64,000 nt of DNA from Micromonospora coriariae (GCF_900091455.1 NZ_LT607412.1:1612001-1676000); one strand, 5' to 3'. Counted from the first letter of the stretch, positions 43,108 through 51,915 are shown. Notes: generated from the letters alone by a model not told the origin. Numbers and translations: made by a program.

Positions 43108-43893
43108 TCAGGCGCCGGGGATGTTCGCCGGCGGGTCCTCGCCGACCAGGTCGGCCGCCGGCGGCTCGGCCGTCACCGGCTGCCCGAAGTCCGAGTACGT
43201 CAGGTCCAGCTGCGCGGTCTGCGACTGCTCGCTGGCCAGCTCGATCCGGTAGCGGACCAGCCGCCCCTGCTCGTCGACAGTGGCGGTGAACGGCACCGCC
43301 GCCGCCCTGTCGCCCAGCACGGCCCCGACCCCGCTGCCCAGCACCGCGCCACTCGCACGCAGGTCCAACGTGCCGGCGTACTCCCGGACACCGGTCTGGC
43401 GAACCTGGGCCGGCGCGGTCAACGTGCCGGCCAGCCGGGTGTTGTCCAGGCCCTGCTTGGCGGCGGGCGATCCCTCGGCGCCGACGTGCCACCAGGTGCG
43501 GCCGTCCCAGACCGGCACCCGGCGGTCCGGGGCGGTGACCCGCACGTAGACGTCCGGCCCGGTGGTCAGCCGCTCGATCTTCACCTCACCGGTCGGCACC
43601 TTGAGCGAGGTGGTCTCCAGGCCGCGCCGCGCCTTCGGGTCCCAGAGCACCACAGTGCCGTCCCCGCCCGCCTCACCGCCGGCGCCTACTGTCAGCTTGT
43701 AGGTCTGCTGGTCGATCTTCGCCGCCGCGGCGACCAGCACGCTGACCGGGTCGGTCGCGGCCGGGGCGGGTGACGCGCCGGCCGCCGGGCGACCCGCGTC
43801 GGGCTCGTCGCCCCCGACGGCCAGGGCCCACACTCCGGCGGCGATCGCCACGGCCAGGACGGCGCCCGCCGCGACCAGCTTCGGCTTGTTCAC
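43108..43893 (-). CDS. exported LppX/LprG-like protein without lipobox
   Basis: The 261-residue protein has one N-terminal membrane or signal segment (AAGAVLAVAIAAGVWALAV) and an exported domain with the half-barrel pattern of the LppX/LprAFG family (YKLTVGAGG, VYVRV, WWHVGAEG, TATVDEQGRLVRYRIEL, LDLTYSDFGQPV). These proteins carry lipids to the outer layer in mycobacteria. The usual lipobox cysteine is absent, so it is membrane-anchored or released. GTG 43893 has GGGGGAG at 6-base spacing; ATG 43899 is the alternative. Confidence 0.7.
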   Translation of the reverse strand: MNKPKLVAAGAVLAVAIAAGVWALAVGGDEPDAGRPAAGASPAPAATDPVSVLVAAAAKIDQQTYKLTVGAGGEAGGDGTVVLWDPKARRGLETTSLKVPTGEVKIERLTTGPDVYVRVTAPDRRVPVWDGRTWWHVGAEGSPAAKQGLDNTRLAGTLTAPAQVRQTGVREYAGTLDLRASGAVLGSGVGAVLGDRAAAVPFTATVDEQGRLVRYRIELASEQSQTAQLDLTYSDFGQPVTAEPPAADLVGEDPPANIPGA

Positions 43894-44013
43894 GGTCATC
43901 TCCCCCGAGCGGCGCGCCCGCCGGCCGGTGGCCGATCGACGCTGACCGCGGTGCGGTCCGGCCAGACTAGCCGGACCGCACGGACCGCTGTTTCCGGTCG
44001 GCCTCCCGGCCGA

Positions 44014-44772
44014 TCAGGCGCGGCTGATCGCGTTGGCGTGGATCGCCTCGTTCAGGTACGCCGCCAGCCCCGGCGCCATGTTCTCGTAGTGCCCGGTGAA
44101 CCGCTCGTCGGCCAGGTACATGTCGGCCAACCCGGTGTGCATCTCGTACGAGCACTCGTAGAACCAGCGGCCGATGATCTGCCGGTGCTCCTCGGCCAAC
44201 TCCATCGCCTCGGGGCCGTCCGCCGGGGCGCCCGAGGCCAGCACCGCGACGATCCGCCGGCCCCAGTCCTCGTTCTCCGCCTTGATCCGCAGCCAGTCGT
44301 CCTTCGTGTAGCGCGACGCCCGCCGGTTCGACTCCCGGTACGCGTCGGTGTCACCCCAACGCTGCTCGGCCTCGACCTCGTGCTCCTCGGGGTTGAAGTC
44401 ACCGAAGACCTCGAACCGCTCCTCCGGAGTGAGTTGGATGTTCAACTTGCTCGCCTCCATCGCGAACTCGATCGCCGTGACCATCTCCTGCAACCGCTTG
44501 ATCCGTACCGTCAGCAGCTCGTGCTGGCGACGCAGGTGCGCGGCCGGGTCGGCCGCCGGGTCGTCGATGATGGCGGCGATCTCCTCAAGCGGGAAACCCA
44601 GCTCCCGGTAGTACAGGACGAGCTGCAACCGTTCCAGGTCCGCGTCGTCGTAGCGGCGGTAGCCGGCCGTGGTCCGCCCGCTCGGCGAGAGCAGCCCGAT
44701 CTCGTCGTAGTGGTGCAGCGCCCGTACCGTCACGCCGGCGACCTTCGCCACCTGACCCACCGTGTACGCCAT
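44014..44772 (-). CDS. tipA: MerR-family regulator, TipA type
   Basis: The 252-residue protein has a MerR N-terminal DNA-binding domain (YTVGQVAKVAGVTVRALHHYDEIG) and coiled coil, then the TipAS ligand-binding domain (FGDFNPEEHEVEAEQRWGDTDAY, split here as FGDFNPEEHE and AEQRWGDTDAY; WFYECSYEMHTGLADMY). TipAS binds thiopeptide antibiotics, in many homologues through a cysteine (here in YECSYEMH). It then activates its own promoter and multidrug genes. Length equals Streptomyces TipAL. GGGAGGGG precedes the ATG at ideal spacing. Confidence 0.88.
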   Translation of the reverse strand: MAYTVGQVAKVAGVTVRALHHYDEIGLLSPSGRTTAGYRRYDDADLERLQLVLYYRELGFPLEEIAAIIDDPAADPAAHLRRQHELLTVRIKRLQEMVTAIEFAMEASKLNIQLTPEERFEVFGDFNPEEHEVEAEQRWGDTDAYRESNRRASRYTKDDWLRIKAENEDWGRRIVAVLASGAPADGPEAMELAEEHRQIIGRWFYECSYEMHTGLADMYLADERFTGHYENMAPGLAAYLNEAIHANAISRA

Positions 44773-44822
44773 GGTTCCCCTCCCTTCCGGAAACCAGGCT
44801 CCCGCCTGCCGCTACGTCAGGG

Positions 44823-47207
44823 TCAAGGCCGATTCTGACCCACCGTGCCGGGGCCGTCCGGGCGCCCGTACAGATAGCCCTGACCGCGTGGGCAACCGAT
44901 CGCGGTGACCGCCGCGTGCTGGCGCTCGGTCTCCACCCCCTCGGCGACCACGGCCAGGTCGAACGCGCCGGCCAGCCGGGTGACCATCTCCACAGTGGCG
45001 TACGCCCGGTCGTCCGTTCCCAGCCGGGCCACGAACGAACGGTCGATCTTCAGCTCGGTGGCCGGGATGCGGTGCAGGTAGCTCAGCGACGAGTAGCCGG
45101 TGCCGAAGTCGTCGATGGCGATGCCGATGCCCAGTTCCCGCAGCTGACGCAGCCGCTCCAGCACCGCCTCGGTCCCCTCGATCAGCGCCGACTCGGTCAG
45201 CTCCAGGGTCAACGCGCGCGGCGCCAGCCCGGCGCCGGCGGTGGCCTCGGTGACCGTGGCGATCAGGTCCGGCCGGCGCAGGTGCGCCGCGGAGATGTTC
45301 ACCGCGACGGTCGCCTCCGGCGCCCGGTCCCGCCAGGTCGCCGCGGCCCGGCACGCCTCGTGGATCACCCAGCGGTCGATCGGCAGGATCAGCCCGGTCT
45401 CCTCCGCCAGCGGCAGGAACCGGGCCGGCGCCAGCATCCCGAGCCGGGGATGCCGCCAGCGCACCAGGGCCTCGGCGCTGCGTACCGCGCCGGTCGCCAG
45501 ATCGACGATGGGTTGGAACTCCAGGCGCAGCTGCTCCTCGTCGACGGCCCGACGCAGGTCGGCGATCAGCTCGGCCCGGGAGACGGCCGATTCGCGCAGC
45601 GCCGGGGTGCACGTCCGGTACGCGGACTTCCCGGCCGCCTTGGCCGCGTACATGGCGATGTCGGCGTCGCGCAGCAGGTCGGTGTGGGAGGCGTGCTGCG
45701 GCCCGTACTCGGCGATGCCGATGCTCGCCGACGGGTGCACGCCGACGTCCTCGTCCCCGTCGGAGGGTTGCAGGGCGTCCAGCAGCCGTTCGGCGAGGCG
45801 CTCCGGGGGTACCGGTCGGTCGCCGTGGACCAGCACCGCGAACTCGTCGCCGCCGAGCCGGGCGATGGTGCCGTCACCGTCGACCGCGGCCCGCATCCGG
45901 GCTGCCAGCCCGGTGAGCAGGGTGTCCCCGGTGGCGTGCCCGAACCTGTCGTTGACCTGCTTGAACCCGTCCAAGTCGAGCAGCAGGACGGCCACCGGCC
46001 GGCCGTCGCGCAGGGCCAGACGCAGCCGCCGGTTGAACAACAGCCGGTTGGGCAGACCGGTGAGCTGGTCGCCGTACGCGAGCCGGCGCAGCCGGGCCAC
46101 CAGGCGCAGGTTCTCGTTGGCGGCCAACCCCTGGCGTACCGCGAGAGCCGCGAGCAGCACCATCATCGTCACGAAGACCAGCGGCGGCGTCTGCCCGGTG
46201 GGCCGGCGGGCCAGCACCACCGCGATGATCGCCCCGCCCACCGGCAGGTACGGCAGCGCCACCCGCCACCACGGCGGCGGCGACGACTCGGCGGTGTCGT
46301 CGGTGCCGTCGCAGTCCGGCGGCGGCGGGTACCCGGCGGCCAGGCCGATCAGCAGGTAACTCAGCGGCCAGCACAGGTCGATCAGGTGGCCGGCGGCGTA
46401 GTCGGCGCGCGCGACCAGCGAGACGTACCCGACATCGGCGACCACCCGGATGGTGAGGCTGGCCGCGAGCACACTCAACGGCCGCCACACCGGCCGGGCC
46501 GGACCGACCACCGCGACCAGGATGGTGAGCTGCATCAGGTCGAACATCGGATAGAGCAGCCCCAGCGTGCGGTCCGGGTCGGCCAGCTCGGCGGCGGCGA
46601 CGCCACGGAACACCAGCACCCAACCGATCGGCACCAGCGCCAGCGCGACGATCACCCCATCCAGCAGCGTCCGGGCCCGCCCGACGGCGGTCCGGGGCGC
46701 GGAGGGCGAACAGAGCAGCGCGGCGGTGCCGGTGAGGATGCCGGCGGTGAAGACCGCCCCGACAAGCGGCGTGTGCGGCAGGTCGCCGCCAACGACCCGT
46801 TGCGCCGTCCAGATCGCCCGGCCGAGCGCGGCGAGCACCATGGTGGCCGCGAGCAGCGTCCAGAACCGGCGCAGTGGAACTGGTTGACGGCGAGCGGCCC
46901 CGACGCAGGCAACGGTGGCCCAACCGGCGACCAGCAGCGCGCCCAGGTCACTGACCAGCGCGACGCCGGGCAGCGCGGCGACCAGCCAGAACGACTCCGC
47001 GACCAGGACCGCGCCCGCGAGAAGCAACCCGGCGCGGCCCGATCCGGCCAGCGCGACGCCCATCGACTGTCCGCCCGCGGCCGCCCCGGTCGCTGGCGCT
47101 GCTGCGGCCGGCGCCGGGATGGTCGGGTCGCCGGGTGCGGGTGGCACGCCGTTCAGCTCCGCGGGAGTGCGCTCCCCCGCAGTCTGCTTCACGTCCTGTC
47201 GCGACAC
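44823..47207 (-). CDS. membrane GGDEF-EAL cyclic di-GMP protein
   Basis: The 794-residue protein has 9-10 N-terminal membrane helices (about 50-370), then a GGDEF domain (about 385-545; DQLTGLPNRLLFNRRL and RLGGDEFAVLVHG) and an EAL domain (about 555-790; EALVRWRHP, NISAAHL, LELTESALIEG, AIDDFGTGYSSLSYL, KIDRSFV, VAEGVET). Both active-site motifs look intact, so it could make or degrade c-di-GMP, a regulator of development in actinomycetes. GTG 47207 with GGAG 6 bases upstream is preferred over the longer frame to 47261. Confidence 0.85.
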   Translation of the reverse strand: MSRQDVKQTAGERTPAELNGVPPAPGDPTIPAPAAAAPATGAAAGGQSMGVALAGSGRAGLLLAGAVLVAESFWLVAALPGVALVSDLGALLVAGWATVACVGAARRQPVPLRRFWTLLAATMVLAALGRAIWTAQRVVGGDLPHTPLVGAVFTAGILTGTAALLCSPSAPRTAVGRARTLLDGVIVALALVPIGWVLVFRGVAAAELADPDRTLGLLYPMFDLMQLTILVAVVGPARPVWRPLSVLAASLTIRVVADVGYVSLVARADYAAGHLIDLCWPLSYLLIGLAAGYPPPPDCDGTDDTAESSPPPWWRVALPYLPVGGAIIAVVLARRPTGQTPPLVFVTMMVLLAALAVRQGLAANENLRLVARLRRLAYGDQLTGLPNRLLFNRRLRLALRDGRPVAVLLLDLDGFKQVNDRFGHATGDTLLTGLAARMRAAVDGDGTIARLGGDEFAVLVHGDRPVPPERLAERLLDALQPSDGDEDVGVHPSASIGIAEYGPQHASHTDLLRDADIAMYAAKAAGKSAYRTCTPALRESAVSRAELIADLRRAVDEEQLRLEFQPIVDLATGAVRSAEALVRWRHPRLGMLAPARFLPLAEETGLILPIDRWVIHEACRAAATWRDRAPEATVAVNISAAHLRRPDLIATVTEATAGAGLAPRALTLELTESALIEGTEAVLERLRQLRELGIGIAIDDFGTGYSSLSYLHRIPATELKIDRSFVARLGTDDRAYATVEMVTRLAGAFDLAVVAEGVETERQHAAVTAIGCPRGQGYLYGRPDGPGTVGQNRP

Positions 47208-47914
47208 GGTCGCTCCGGCTCTTCGTCGTGCGTGCACCCTCGGCGGACCGGTCCACGGCAAACCCCGAAAGCCTAGTCAGCGTCCGAGGTGCCCGCCAGG
47301 GACCGGACGCGCGCAAATCGAGCCGGTCCGGCCACAAAGGAGACCGCGTCGGGACGGGCCTCCTCTGGTACGCGCCCCTGTAGAGCTGCCCCAGGAATGG
47401 GGCAAGCGGAGTGCCGGGGGCGGGCTCTTTTCTGGTCGGGATGGCCCGGGTCGCTCGGGCTGGCCCGGGTTCCTCAGGTTCGCCATGTGTCCTAAGGCTC
47501 GCCCGGCTTGCTCCGCTGGGCCCGCCGGTGGTTGTCCGCGTGGGGCCGGGCAGGTCGTGCCCGGTGCCCCACATTCGGGGCAGCTCGACAGGACGCGAGG
47601 GTGACACCTGCCCCTCGCCAGAACACGGCGAGCACCGGCGCGGCCGACGCCCTTTTGGACGCGAGGTGCTCGCCGGCCCCCGGGAGGGGGCACCACCACG
47701 TCGGCGGCGGTAGGTGTGCGACCGGTGCGGTCAGCGGCCGGCGGAGCGGTTCCAGGGTGAGCGGGGCAGCCTGGTGCCGGCCAGCGGACGGCGGACGCGG
47801 CGGTGCTTTCGTCGCCCCGGGGTGCAGGGCGGACGAGGGGCGGTGTGCACCGGGAGGCCGGACGACGGCGGCGGCCGGCGGATCAGCCAGCACAGGAAGC
47901 GGGCCATCGGCGGC
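47208..47914. other. long intergenic region with a hairpin, no gene seen
   Basis: About 700 bases upstream of the GGDEF-EAL gene. The frames give only proline/arginine-rich translations. TGGGGCCGGGCA (47541-47552) can pair with TGCCCGGTGCCCCA (47558-47571) with one bulge. I looked for, and did not find, a c-di-GMP riboswitch consensus. It may hold a long leader or an unrecognised small RNA. Confidence 0.35.
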
Positions 47915-48148
47915 TCAGCCGACCGGGAGACGGTCGGCGTCGGACTTGGAGATCTCGTACTGCGCCCCGCAGAACGTGCACTGCTGTGCATACCTGGTGC
48001 GGATCGGGATGAGCGGGATGAAGAACAGGGTGAACCTGGTCGACCGTCGGGTGATCACCTGCGCCGCGTGGTTGCCGCAGTTGCGGCAGACCTCCTGCAC
48101 GACACCCGAACGGTCGACCTTGGTACGTAGACCAAAGATGAAGAACAT
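47915..48148 (-). CDS. small zinc-ribbon protein
   Basis: The 77-residue protein has two CxxC pairs (VCRNCGNH and QCTFCGAQ) flanking a hydrophobic segment (FTLFFIPLIPI). It matches small zinc-ribbon proteins frequent in actinomycetes, whose function is unknown. The hydrophobic stretch may sit at the membrane. The SD is weak. It is divergent from the higBA locus. Confidence 0.75.
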   Translation of the reverse strand: MFFIFGLRTKVDRSGVVQEVCRNCGNHAAQVITRRSTRFTLFFIPLIPIRTRYAQQCTFCGAQYEISKSDADRLPVG

Positions 48149-48250
48149 CGCACGCCAGTACCCACTCCAGCCGGATAAGTCACCGAATCCGGCCAGCGAA
48201 TCGTCACAGCCGTGAGCTGCTGATCGCAGCCAGACAGGTTTAGTGATTGG

Positions 48251-48256
48251 TATACT
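48251..48256 (+). promoter_or_regulatory. -10 box of the higBA operon
   Basis: TATACT is followed after 6 bases by GTG 48263, which predicts a leaderless toxin mRNA. It is one of the best -10 matches in the window. Confidence 0.5.
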
Positions 48257-48262
48257 GATGAG

Positions 48263-48632
48263 GTGCGCCAGGAGGAGTGGGAGGTCTTCGTCGTCGACGA
48301 GGTTCGGGCCTGGATCGACAGCCTGGACCAGGCGACGTTCGCCCGGGTTGTGCAGGCGATCGACGCGCTCGCCGAAGCCGGACCAGGGCTGGGCCGGCCG
48401 TTGGTCGACACGATCACCGGGTCGTCGATAGCGAACCTGAAGGAGTTGCGGCCGGGCACAGTCCGCATCCTCTTCGTCTTCGACCCTTGGCGCGCGAGCA
48501 TTTTGCTCGTTGCCGGGGACAAGGCGGGCCAGTGGTCGAGTTGGTATCGACAGGCCATCCCGCCCGCTCGCCGAGCAACGCTACGAGATCTACTTGAAGG
48601 AACGCGCACATCAGGAGGGGGGACGGCGGTGA
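48263..48632 (+). pseudogene. higB: HigB/RelE-type toxin with a single-base frameshift
   Basis: The start frame reads a HigB-like mRNA interferase (WEVFVVDEVRAWIDSLDQ, NLKELRPGTVRILFVFDPWR, WSSWYRQAIP). After the C-rich stretch at 48559-48565 the expected C-terminus (EQRYEIYLKERAHQEGGRR, stop at 48630-48632) lies in another frame; removing one C joins them. As written, the start frame runs on without a stop into the antitoxin frame, giving a 227-residue toxin-antitoxin fusion. The GTGA overlap with higA shows the ancestral arrangement. Mutational inactivation, slippage or sequencing error are all possible. Confidence 0.7.
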
Positions 48633-48946
48633 GTGGTCACGTGCGGTGGGCGGACATCCGGGCGGAGTACGTGCAGCGCGCTGGCGGCGAGGCGGCTGTC
48701 CAAGCGGGCAAGGAGGAGCTGCTCTCGCAGGTCGTCGGGCACCGTCTCGCGGAGGTGCGACGGGCCCGTGGTTTCACTCAGCAACAGATCGCTGAGCGGA
48801 TGGGCGTGACCAAGGGCCGGGTGTCCCAGATCGAGCAGGGCCGGATCTCCGGTCAGGACGTCGTGGCCAGGTACGCCGCCGCACTCGGCGGCCGGCTGCA
48901 CCAGGCCATCTACTTCGATGACGGAGACATCGCCGCCATCGCCTGA
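48629..48946 (+). CDS. higA: HigA-type antitoxin, XRE HTH
   Basis: The 105-residue protein contains an XRE helix-turn-helix (GHRLAEVRRARGFTQQQIAER, shortened here to RARGFTQQQIAERMGVTKG, then RVSQIEQGRISGQDVVARY). It should neutralise HigB and repress the operon. GTG 48629 overlaps the toxin stop and has AGGAGGGG upstream, so the antitoxin can still be made on its own despite the toxin frameshift. A strong terminator follows. Confidence 0.85.
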   Translation: MSGHVRWADIRAEYVQRAGGEAAVQAGKEELLSQVVGHRLAEVRRARGFTQQQIAERMGVTKGRVSQIEQGRISGQDVVARYAAALGGRLHQAIYFDDGDIAAIA

Positions 48947-48989
48947 GCCATCAGCGGACCCCTGACCCCCGCATGGGCCGACGCGCGGC

Positions 48990-49022
48990 GAGCGCCGGCC
49001 CGTGGTGCGTGGGCCGGCGCTC
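48990..49022. terminator. 12-bp bidirectional terminator
   Basis: GAGCGCCGGCCC pairs perfectly with GGGCCGGCGCTC around a nine-base loop, between the convergent higA and SRPBCC genes. Confidence 0.65.
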
Positions 49023-49040
49023 GTAAGGGCCGTTACCGCG

Positions 49041-49919
49041 TCAGCTGGCCGCTGCGGTCGCCTCGGTTTCCAGGCCGGGGACCTCGGCGGGGAGCCAGAT
49101 CGGCTGCCAGTCGGGCACCTCGTGGAAGCGGCGCAGCTCCGCCAGGCCGGCCACCGACCCGCTCCAGGCCGCGTACGGGGGGTTGCCCTCGTCGAAGCCG
49201 CTCTGCACGAAGGTCAGCGTGGTCCGGCCACCGGACTCGGCCAGCTCCCAGGTCGAGACGCCGGTGGGCCCCCAGTCGACGGACATCTTGCGGCCCGGCT
49301 CCAGGTCGACCACCTTGGCCGCGTACCCGGCGTCGAAGCCGCCCATTGCGTACCGGCCGCCGACCCAGGGCTCGATGCCGATCGGGAAGCCGAACCAGGC
49401 GCTGGCCTGCTCGGAGTCGGTCAGCGACTGCCACACCTTGTCGGCGGGGGCGGCGATGACCAGTTCGCCGCGCAGGTCGGCGGAGGTGAAGTCGGTGCGC
49501 GGCAGCGGCGGCCGGCCCTCCAGGTGGGCGGCCAGGTTGGCGATGGCCAGCGCCCAGTAGGTCTGGAGCACGCCGCGGATGCTGGAGCCGCTCATCGCCT
49601 CGGCGAAGTCGAAGTGGCTCTGCGTCAGCGTCAGCACTGTGCTGTCGGCGCCCTCGGCGGTCAGCTGGAACTCGGTGGTGGTCTCCACCCCGTCCAGCAG
49701 CCAGGTGAAGCGCAGCGTGTCGTCGTCGGCGTGCACCAGCCGCTGGTGCGCGGCGTCGCCCTCGGGGGTGTACCGGCCCCAGAACTCGTACCGCTGAGGC
49801 AGCTCGACCTCGGCGTGCTCGGCCAGCCAGCGGCGCAGCTCGGCCGGGTCGGTCAGGGCCTGGCGGACGCGCCCGACGGGCGCGGAGAGGCGGGCCTGAA
49901 CCTTCATCGGCTCACTCAT
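49041..49919 (-). CDS. tandem SRPBCC (AHSA1-like) domain protein
   Basis: The 292-residue protein has two consecutive START/SRPBCC domains. The first is about 5-135 (ARLSAPVGRVRQALTDPAELRRW, shortened: VGRVRQALTDPAELRRWL; LTLTQSHFDFAEAM). The second is about 150-275 (IAAPADKVWQSLTDSEQASAW; TLTFVQSGFDEGN). Such domains bind hydrophobic ligands. ATG 49919 overlaps the ArsR stop by 8 bases and has AAAGGGAA upstream, so it is translationally coupled to its regulator. ArsR-SRPBCC pairs are a common actinomycete unit. Confidence 0.82.
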   Translation of the reverse strand: MSEPMKVQARLSAPVGRVRQALTDPAELRRWLAEHAEVELPQRYEFWGRYTPEGDAAHQRLVHADDDTLRFTWLLDGVETTTEFQLTAEGADSTVLTLTQSHFDFAEAMSGSSIRGVLQTYWALAIANLAAHLEGRPPLPRTDFTSADLRGELVIAAPADKVWQSLTDSEQASAWFGFPIGIEPWVGGRYAMGGFDAGYAAKVVDLEPGRKMSVDWGPTGVSTWELAESGGRTTLTFVQSGFDEGNPPYAAWSGSVAGLAELRRFHEVPDWQPIWLPAEVPGLETEATAAAS

Positions 49920-50469
49920 GGTTGTTCCCTTTCGGATAGCAGGCCACGGCGAGCTTGAAGGCATCCCCTTCGCTGCCGCCGTAGCGGGTGAACAGGTCCT
50001 GAAGTGCGGTTTGCAGGTCGTGCAGGAACTGCTGGCGTTGCTCGGCCGGCACCCGGATCTCGCCGGAGACCCCGATCGAGGGCAGCTCGGGCGCCGCCCG
50101 GTCCAGGGCGGCGATGTCGGCCTGCACCTCCTCCATCAGGTCCAGCAGGTAGCCCAGGCTCAGCTCGTCGCGGGCCCGGCGCAGCCCGATCCGGCCGACC
50201 AGCCGGGGCGAGAGCCAGTAGGAGCGCGCGGCGGCCTGGTAGATGCCCTCGGTGATGCCGCGGACCTTGCGCTCGTTGACCAGCTCGACCAGGCCGGCCG
50301 CGACGAGCTGCTTGACGTGGTAGTAGACGCGCTGCGGCGTCTGGTCGAGCCGGGCCGCGACCTCGGTGCAGGTGCGCGGCTCGGCCAGTTGCCGCAGCAC
50401 CTCGACACGCTGCGGCTTGAGCAGGACTTCGGCCTGCTCGATCTGCTCCAGGTACAGGACGTCTCTCAT
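49912..50469 (-). CDS. ArsR-like winged-helix regulator
   Basis: The 185-residue protein has a winged HTH (RVEVLRQLAEPRTCTEVAARL, shortened: VLRQLAEPRTCTEVAARLD; QRVYYHVKQLVAAGLVELV) and a helical C-terminal region, with no metal-binding cysteine pair. It probably represses its own operon with the SRPBCC gene. ATG 50469 starts only a few bases after the predicted transcription start. A 14-bp palindrome overlaps the promoter. Confidence 0.82.
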   Translation of the reverse strand: MRDVLYLEQIEQAEVLLKPQRVEVLRQLAEPRTCTEVAARLDQTPQRVYYHVKQLVAAGLVELVNERKVRGITEGIYQAAARSYWLSPRLVGRIGLRRARDELSLGYLLDLMEEVQADIAALDRAAPELPSIGVSGEIRVPAEQRQQFLHDLQTALQDLFTRYGGSEGDAFKLAVACYPKGNNHE

Positions 50470-50478
50470 GGCAAAATC

Positions 50479-50507
50479 AGTTTGTACGTACAAAATTTGT
50501 TTGTCAA
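50479..50507 (-). promoter_or_regulatory. promoter with overlapping palindromic operator for the ArsR-SRPBCC operon
   Basis: On the minus strand TTGACA (50507-50502) is followed after 17 bases by CAAACT (50484-50479). The perfect palindrome TTTGTACGTACAAA (50481-50494) covers the spacer and part of the -10 box. It is a clear A+T-rich island in GC-rich DNA. It is the expected binding site for the regulator encoded just downstream. Confidence 0.65.
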
Positions 50508-50518
50508 TGGCTTCGCGA

Positions 50519-50548
50519 GAAGCCGCGCCGACTTTTCGGCGCGGCTTC
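50519..50548 (-). terminator. 12-bp terminator with T-rich loop
   Basis: GAAGCCGCGCCG pairs with CGGCGCGGCTTC around a six-base loop, 23 bases after the tmsB stop and just before the ArsR promoter. Confidence 0.65.
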
Positions 50549-50571
50549 AGGCGACGGCGGTCACGAGACCA

Positions 50572-51915
50572 TCAGGGCAGCCAGTCGGGCCGCAGCGGAT
50601 AGCTGCTCCTAACCTCCGGGCCGTTTTGGGTGGCCAGCACCTGGTGCAGCTGGATGCCGTTGCGCTCGAACGCCATCCGCGACCCGGCCATGTACAACCC
50701 CCACACCCGGGCGGTGCCCGCACCCACCTCCGAGACGCAGAAGTCCCAGTGCTCGACCAGGTTGCGGCACCAGGCGGCCAGCGTCAGCGCGTAGTGCTGG
50801 CGCAGGTTCTCCTCGTGGTGCACCTCCAGCCCGGCGTCGTGCACCTCGCTGATCAGCCGACCCGGGCCGGCCAGCTCCCCGTCCGGGAAGACGTACCGGT
50901 CGATGAACGCGCCGGAGCGGTGCGGCGCCCGATTGTCCGCCCGCGTGATGCAGTGGTTCAGCAGCCGCCCGTCCGGCCGGAGCCGGTCCCGCAGAGCCCC
51001 GAAGTACGCCGGGTAGTTGCGCACCCCGATGTGCTCGGTCAATCCGATGGAGGAGATGGCGTCGAACTGCTCCGCCGGCGCGTCCCGGTAGTCCAGGTGC
51101 CGCACCTCGGCCAGCTCGGTCAGCCCCTCCCGCTCGATCGCCGCCTGCGCCCACTGCGCCTGCGCCTTGGACAGGGTCACCCCGAGCGCCTTGACCCCGT
51201 ACTCGCGCGCCGCGTGCCGGACCATGCCGCCCCAGCCGCAGCCCACGTCCAGCAGCCGCATCCCCGGCTTGAGCGCGAGCTTGCCGGCGACCAGGTCGTA
51301 CTTCGCCGCCTGGGCCTGCTCCAGCGTGTCCTCCGGAGACCGGAACACCGCGCAGGTGTACGTCATCGACGGGCCGAGCACCTTCTCGTAGAAGGCGTTC
51401 GAGACGTCGTAGTGGTGCGAGATGGCCGTGCTGTCCCGGATGCGCGAGTGCCGCAGCCCGTTCACCACCCGCTTCCAACGCGGTTGCGCCTCCTGCGGCG
51501 GAGCCGGCGGCGGCAGCAGCCGCTCCCAGCCCAACCCCCGGACCAGCGCCAACCCCTCGGCCAGCGACGGTGGGCGCAGCTTCAGCTCGTCCTTGAGCAC
51601 CCGCAGCGCCTCGTACGGGTCGCCCGGATGCAGCCCCTGCAACGCCAGGTCACCACTGACGTAGGCCCGGGCCATGCCCAGGTCGCCGGGGGCCGTGAGC
51701 AGGTACGACAACCCCCGCTCGGAACGGATCGACAGGGTGATGCCCGCGTCGGACGGGCCGACGGCGCTGCCGTCGTACCCGGTGATCCGCACCGGCAGCG
51801 GCCCCGCGGTGACCGCGCGGATGACATCCGCCACGGTCGGACCCGTTCGCCGGCCCCCCGCCGGCGGGGTGGCGGGGACGCTCGCCGCCCCCTGATCTCG
51901 GTCGGTCAGGCTCAT
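50572..51915 (-). CDS. tmsB: SAM-dependent fatty-acyl methyltransferase (cyclopropane synthase family)
   Basis: The 447-residue protein has an N-terminal SCP2-like/lipid domain and a C-terminal CFA-synthase core: HYDVSNAFYEKVLGPSMTYTCA (shortened: HYDVSNAFYEKVLGPSMTY), LLDVGCGWGGM (SAM site), LTEHIG, RYVFPDGEL. Paired with the FAD protein upstream it matches TmsB of the tmsA-tmsB system, which methylates C10 of oleoyl phospholipid chains to make 10-methylstearic acid (tuberculostearic acid). Its ATG overlaps the tmsA stop (ATGA). It ends 24 bases before a terminator. Confidence 0.85.
   Translation of the reverse strand: MSLTDRDQGAASVPATPPAGGRRTGPTVADVIRAVTAGPLPVRITGYDGSAVGPSDAGITLSIRSERGLSYLLTAPGDLGMARAYVSGDLALQGLHPGDPYEALRVLKDELKLRPPSLAEGLALVRGLGWERLLPPPAPPQEAQPRWKRVVNGLRHSRIRDSTAISHHYDVSNAFYEKVLGPSMTYTCAVFRSPEDTLEQAQAAKYDLVAGKLALKPGMRLLDVGCGWGGMVRHAAREYGVKALGVTLSKAQAQWAQAAIEREGLTELAEVRHLDYRDAPAEQFDAISSIGLTEHIGVRNYPAYFGALRDRLRPDGRLLNHCITRADNRAPHRSGAFIDRYVFPDGELAGPGRLISEVHDAGLEVHHEENLRQHYALTLAAWCRNLVEHWDFCVSEVGAGTARVWGLYMAGSRMAFERNGIQLHQVLATQNGPEVRSSYPLRPDWLP

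Noticed and set aside
44916..47276. 786-residue plus-strand open frame opposite the GGDEF-EAL gene
   Set aside because: Shadow frame with biased Q/R/G composition; the minus-strand frame has both catalytic domains.
47208..47300. c-di-GMP riboswitch upstream of the GGDEF-EAL gene
   Set aside because: I looked for the conserved GEMM-type core on the minus strand and did not find it.
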